A stretch of DNA of 64,000 nt from Sphingomonas sp. Root241 (GTDB lineage Bacteria; Pseudomonadota; Alphaproteobacteria; Sphingomonadales; Sphingomonadaceae). Positions 60,942 to 64,000 of the stretch are shown piece by piece (the stretch's first letter is position 1; the number at the start of each line of letters is the position of its first letter). The translations under genes were made by a program, and so were the position numbers. Where the stretch lies: positions 863,776 through 927,775 of the forward strand of contig NZ_LMIV01000001.1 of NCBI RefSeq assembly GCF_001428865.1. The letters are read 5' to 3'. Under the pieces are notes generated by a model, which was not told the origin of the DNA, did not search any database, and saw only the letters and a program-made list of their open reading frames with translations.

Positions 60942-63900
60942 TTACGGAAGTGCTGCCTCGTACAGGCCATGATGCGTGAGGATGAACAGCGTGCGCCGGT
61001 CCGCTCCGCCGATCAGCAATTGTAGCGGGCGTTCGGGAACGTCGATGCGGCGGATCGGCTTTCCGCCGGAATCGTAGACGAACACCTGTCCGTTCGCGAC
61101 ATAGAGGTTGCCGGCGGCATCGCGCGCGACGCTCTCGCCACCGCGCTCGGCGACGACCTGGAGATCGGTGACGCTGCCGGCAGCGCCGACGAGCCCGCTA
61201 TAGGTGCGGTTTTCCGACGCGTTGGTGAGCACCACCCGCTCGCCGGGCCGCGCGGTGACGAGGCCGTACGCGTCGAGCGAGTCCGACCAGCGCCAGCCCT
61301 GATGATCGTCGGGCCCCTGGTTCCAGACGCGGAAGGCAGGGAGCACCAGCGATCCGTCCGGCGAGACATATTCCTGCGGCTTCGGCGCAGCCATCGCGCG
61401 CAGGAAGAAGTCGGCCAGCGTCGGGAACTGATAGGTGGCCGGATCGATCCGGTCCGCGAATTCGCCATTCGCCCACATGTTCACCGGCAATGCCGTGACG
61501 GCGCCCTCACGCGGTTTGGCTGGCGTCGGCGCGATTACCCGCACGTCGGCAGGCTTGGCCGGATCGATGCTGTAGACGGTGGCGTCGCGCCCGGCCGAGG
61601 ACAGCACCATCAGCCTGCCCGAGCGATCGATCGCGAGGTTGACCGGATCGAGCGGCGCATCGGCGACGATCGACAGGCCTTCGGCTTGCGACCAGCCATG
61701 GATGCGATGGAACTGGCGGTCGACGAAGTAGAGCTTGCCCTTGGCGTCGATCGCCGCGCCCGCGATCGAATAGAAGCCGTCGGCCAGCTTTCGAACACCG
61801 GGCGAAACCGGGACCGCCGACGCACTGGCGGCGGGGGAGGGGATAGCCGGCACGTCGAGCCGGGCGAACTCGCGCTCGCGCACTTCGCGCTGGCCGGTCA
61901 TGTCCTTGATGGCGTTCTCGAAGGGGAACTTGCTCGCGCGTAGATAGGTGCCGCAGCCCTTGGCGTCGCAGCTGGCGAAGCCGCTCTCGGCGTTCACATG
62001 CACGTTGCGGAAGCGGATATCGCTCGAATTGTACAGTTTCACCGCCGCATCCATCGGCTTGATCGAACGGGTGACGCGATAGCCGTGATAATTGGCGAAC
62101 AGGATGTTGCGCGAGTTGCGGAACTCGGTGGAGATCGCGTTCACGCCGTCGCGCACTTCCTGCTCGGTCTGCGGCGCCAGGAATTCCCAATTCTCGACAT
62201 TGTCGAGCACGATCTCGGCGCGGTAATGATGCTCCGCCGAAAGCTCGTAGACATGCCCCGGCGTCCGGGTGTTCGAGACATAGAAGCCTGCCGATGCCAG
62301 CGTGTTGGGCGACCAGATCGCCGCGAAGGTGCCGCCGCCGCCGTCGGTCACCCAGATGCTGGGATGCTGGCCGTCGAAGCGCGCTTTGGGATCGCCGAAG
62401 CCGATCGGGCTGCCCTTGGTCAGCACCGTGCCGCCGCCGCCCTGGATCTTGACGTCGTTGACCATCGACGCCTCGCCCGCCTTCCACAGTAATGCAGTGG
62501 CGCGCGGATTGACGCCGCCGGTCCACAGCCCGATCCCGGAGACGATCGCATTGCCGCCGCGCGCGCTCTCGATCAGTGCCTTGGCGCTGCCCACGCCCGC
62601 ATAGGACGGGGTCTCGTCAGGCAGATAGAGATGGGTGAGGCTCGGGTGCAGCGAGATGAGCACGCTGTCCGGGCGCAGCCTGATCGTGTCGGTGACGCGG
62701 TAGCGGCCCATCGGCAGATAGACCACGCGGTGCGTGTCGATCGCCCGCTGCAGCGCGGCGGTGTCGTCGGTCTCGTCGTCTCCCTTCACCCCGAGGTCGC
62801 GGACATTGGCCCATTCGCTTACCGGCGGCAGCGCGCGGATCGCCGGTGCGCGGCGCGCCGGCATCCGGGCGAGCGGGACCATCGTCACGTCGGTCGCAAA
62901 TTCGCCCATCGCGCCGAGTTCGGGCAGCTTGAGGCCGTAGGAGAAGTCGCTGACGCGGTAGTGCCGGCCTTGCCCGGACACATTCTTGCCGCTGTCGCGG
63001 AAATGGGCAAAGGTCGGGGTGTTCGACGCGACTGCATTGTCGAAGCCGATCTGCGTGAAGACGCTGCCTTCGTTCGAGATCACCACGCCGGCGCGCGAGA
63101 CGTTCTCGAAGCGAACGTCCTTGCCCCAGAGCGAGTCCGAATGGCCGCGATCGATTTCGATCCCGACGGGCGTGTTGCGGATCGCGACGTTGACCAATGT
63201 CAGGTCGACTTCGTGCTCGCGGATCGCGGCGTCGCGCTGGCCTTCGAATTCGGAATCGATCAGCGTGAACTGCCAGGCGGGCGAGGTCTTCTCGGTGAGG
63301 ATGCCGTAGCGGCCGCCATAGAAGCGGAGATTCTCGCATTCGTTCCCCGCCTGGTAGATGCCGGCGAGGCCCGAGCCGAGGTGGAAGTCGATATGGCGCA
63401 GGAAGCCGTGCTGGGCGACGCGGAAACGCACCGCGACGGCGCCGGCATTGCCCTGGCCGATCTCGAAATCGACATTGGACAGCGCCGAATAGAAGGTGCT
63501 CGAAGTGGCGTCGAAGATGTTCGGGTTGGCCGGAACGCTGGTGGGCGGCGGCACCGGCACCTTGCCGACGCGGTACTGGTCCTCGCCCGTGAAGCTGACC
63601 ATCGCCGCCACGCCGGCGCCGAAGCCCGCGCTGTTGTCGGCCAGCAATATCACCGGACGCGTCGCCCCGACGCCGAATATGCGCACGGCCGAACGCACGA
63701 AGATCGTGCGGCTGATCCGGTAGCGGCCCGAGGGCAGGAAAACCACGCCGCCACGTCCTCCCGCGGCCGCGGCGTCGATCGCCTGCTGGATCGCGGTGCT
63801 ATCGTCGGCGCGGCCGTCGCCGACGCCCTTGACCGTGAAGGCGCGCGGGTCCTCCGGAGCGGTCAGATAGACCGAGGTCGATTTGGCCAGAGCGGGGAAA

Positions 63901-63944
63901 GGCGACAGCAGCAAGGCGACGCAGAGCAGGCAAAAGGCCTTCAT
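60942..63944 (-). CDS. Secreted pectate-lyase-3-type beta-helix protein with NHL-like tail
   Basis: 1000-residue exported protein (signal MKAFCLLCVALLLSPFPALA). Residues 35-340 and about 375-690 are two right-handed beta-helix modules of the Pectate_lyase_3 / GH55-like type; each starts with a matching segment (VKGVGDGRADDSTAIQQAID, and LGVKGDDETDDTAALQRAID) followed by VVFLPSGRYRIS or VVYLPMGRYRVT. The last 280 residues look like a propeller with NHL-type repeats (IDAKGKLYFVDRQFHRIHGW, IDRSGRLMVLSS, DAAGNLYVANGQVFVYDSGG). Likely acts on extracellular polysaccharide; substrate not assignable. Confidence 0.85.
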   Translation of the reverse strand: MKAFCLLCVALLLSPFPALAKSTSVYLTAPEDPRAFTVKGVGDGRADDSTAIQQAIDAAAAGGRGGVVFLPSGRYRISRTIFVRSAVRIFGVGATRPVILLADNSAGFGAGVAAMVSFTGEDQYRVGKVPVPPPTSVPANPNIFDATSSTFYSALSNVDFEIGQGNAGAVAVRFRVAQHGFLRHIDFHLGSGLAGIYQAGNECENLRFYGGRYGILTEKTSPAWQFTLIDSEFEGQRDAAIREHEVDLTLVNVAIRNTPVGIEIDRGHSDSLWGKDVRFENVSRAGVVISNEGSVFTQIGFDNAVASNTPTFAHFRDSGKNVSGQGRHYRVSDFSYGLKLPELGAMGEFATDVTMVPLARMPARRAPAIRALPPVSEWANVRDLGVKGDDETDDTAALQRAIDTHRVVYLPMGRYRVTDTIRLRPDSVLISLHPSLTHLYLPDETPSYAGVGSAKALIESARGGNAIVSGIGLWTGGVNPRATALLWKAGEASMVNDVKIQGGGGTVLTKGSPIGFGDPKARFDGQHPSIWVTDGGGGTFAAIWSPNTLASAGFYVSNTRTPGHVYELSAEHHYRAEIVLDNVENWEFLAPQTEQEVRDGVNAISTEFRNSRNILFANYHGYRVTRSIKPMDAAVKLYNSSDIRFRNVHVNAESGFASCDAKGCGTYLRASKFPFENAIKDMTGQREVREREFARLDVPAIPSPAASASAVPVSPGVRKLADGFYSIAGAAIDAKGKLYFVDRQFHRIHGWSQAEGLSIVADAPLDPVNLAIDRSGRLMVLSSAGRDATVYSIDPAKPADVRVIAPTPAKPREGAVTALPVNMWANGEFADRIDPATYQFPTLADFFLRAMAAPKPQEYVSPDGSLVLPAFRVWNQGPDDHQGWRWSDSLDAYGLVTARPGERVVLTNASENRTYSGLVGAAGSVTDLQVVAERGGESVARDAAGNLYVANGQVFVYDSGGKPIRRIDVPERPLQLLIGGADRRTLFILTHHGLYEAALP

Positions 63945-64000
63945 CGTCTATCTCCCGGAGGGGCCAAATTCGAAGAATGGCCGGCAGTCCGCCGCAGTCG

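Overview
The window is high-GC DNA from an alphaproteobacterium, most probably a sphingomonad (Sphingomonadales). Support comes from gene content and order: a ThiS-ThiG fusion, the DUF1476 / BolA / CGFS-glutaredoxin run, a YfgM-BamB-Der run, a GTTC-N7-GTTC type LexA box, and intergenic palindromes between many housekeeping genes. There is no rRNA gene in the window and I found no tRNA, so genus cannot be fixed. It reads as chromosomal core with scattered relics rather than a single island.

Layout. 1-941: end of a chaperone-usher (Csu-like) pilus operon. 951-5016 (minus): potassium uptake gene kup followed by a short KdpD-type kinase and a KdpE-type regulator. 5230-6599 (minus): DUF2182/DUF1326 pair. 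6853-11242: an unusual stretch with two phage packaging-gene remnants, prolyl oligopeptidase, an rplQ gene with no rpoA beside it, palindromic elements, and a LexA-box small ORF. 11384-14050: a serine hydrolase and guaA. 14063-16510: two NAD(P)-dependent enzymes opposite a LysR regulator. 16597-20227: small enzymes and panB. 20304-24432: yfgM-bamB-der and an Hpt protein. 24530-30148: bfd-bfr, DUF418, nitroreductase, DUF3052, purL. 30253-34738: PAS protein, arsC, aroQ-accB-accC (minus), thiSG (plus). 34799-35271: a DUF559 nuclease-like gene exactly bracketed by a 45-bp inverted repeat. 35644-41081: stress and small hypothetical genes, a TPP enzyme, a GH25 lysozyme with a holin-like membrane partner, and an outer-membrane barrel. 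41388-44129: a 3-oxoacid CoA-transferase operon interrupted by two extra genes. 44177-50045: ferritin-like protein, GNAT, epimerase, dihaem cytochrome c, leuC-small ORF-leuD. 50008-52082: quinone oxidoreductase, DUF1476, BolA, GrxD. 52606-54528: BlaI/BlaR1-like pair with two operator boxes. 54812-58273: MBL hydrolase, DUF4230, membrane protein, nadA. 58496-63944 (minus): Dabb protein, tag, dinB, and a 1000-residue pectate-lyase-like secreted protein.

The strongest non-gene signal is the intergenic palindromes. At least five sequence families occur (called A to F below), most about 80-150 bp with outer arms able to form long stems. Two copies sit inside elements bounded by a shared 20-bp terminal inverted repeat beginning CTAG, yet their cores belong to different families. 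One F-type palindrome pair encloses the DUF559 endonuclease-fold gene. This is the best candidate for an undescribed system: a palindrome-mobilising or palindrome-maintaining nuclease cassette. That idea is inference; the geometry is directly visible.
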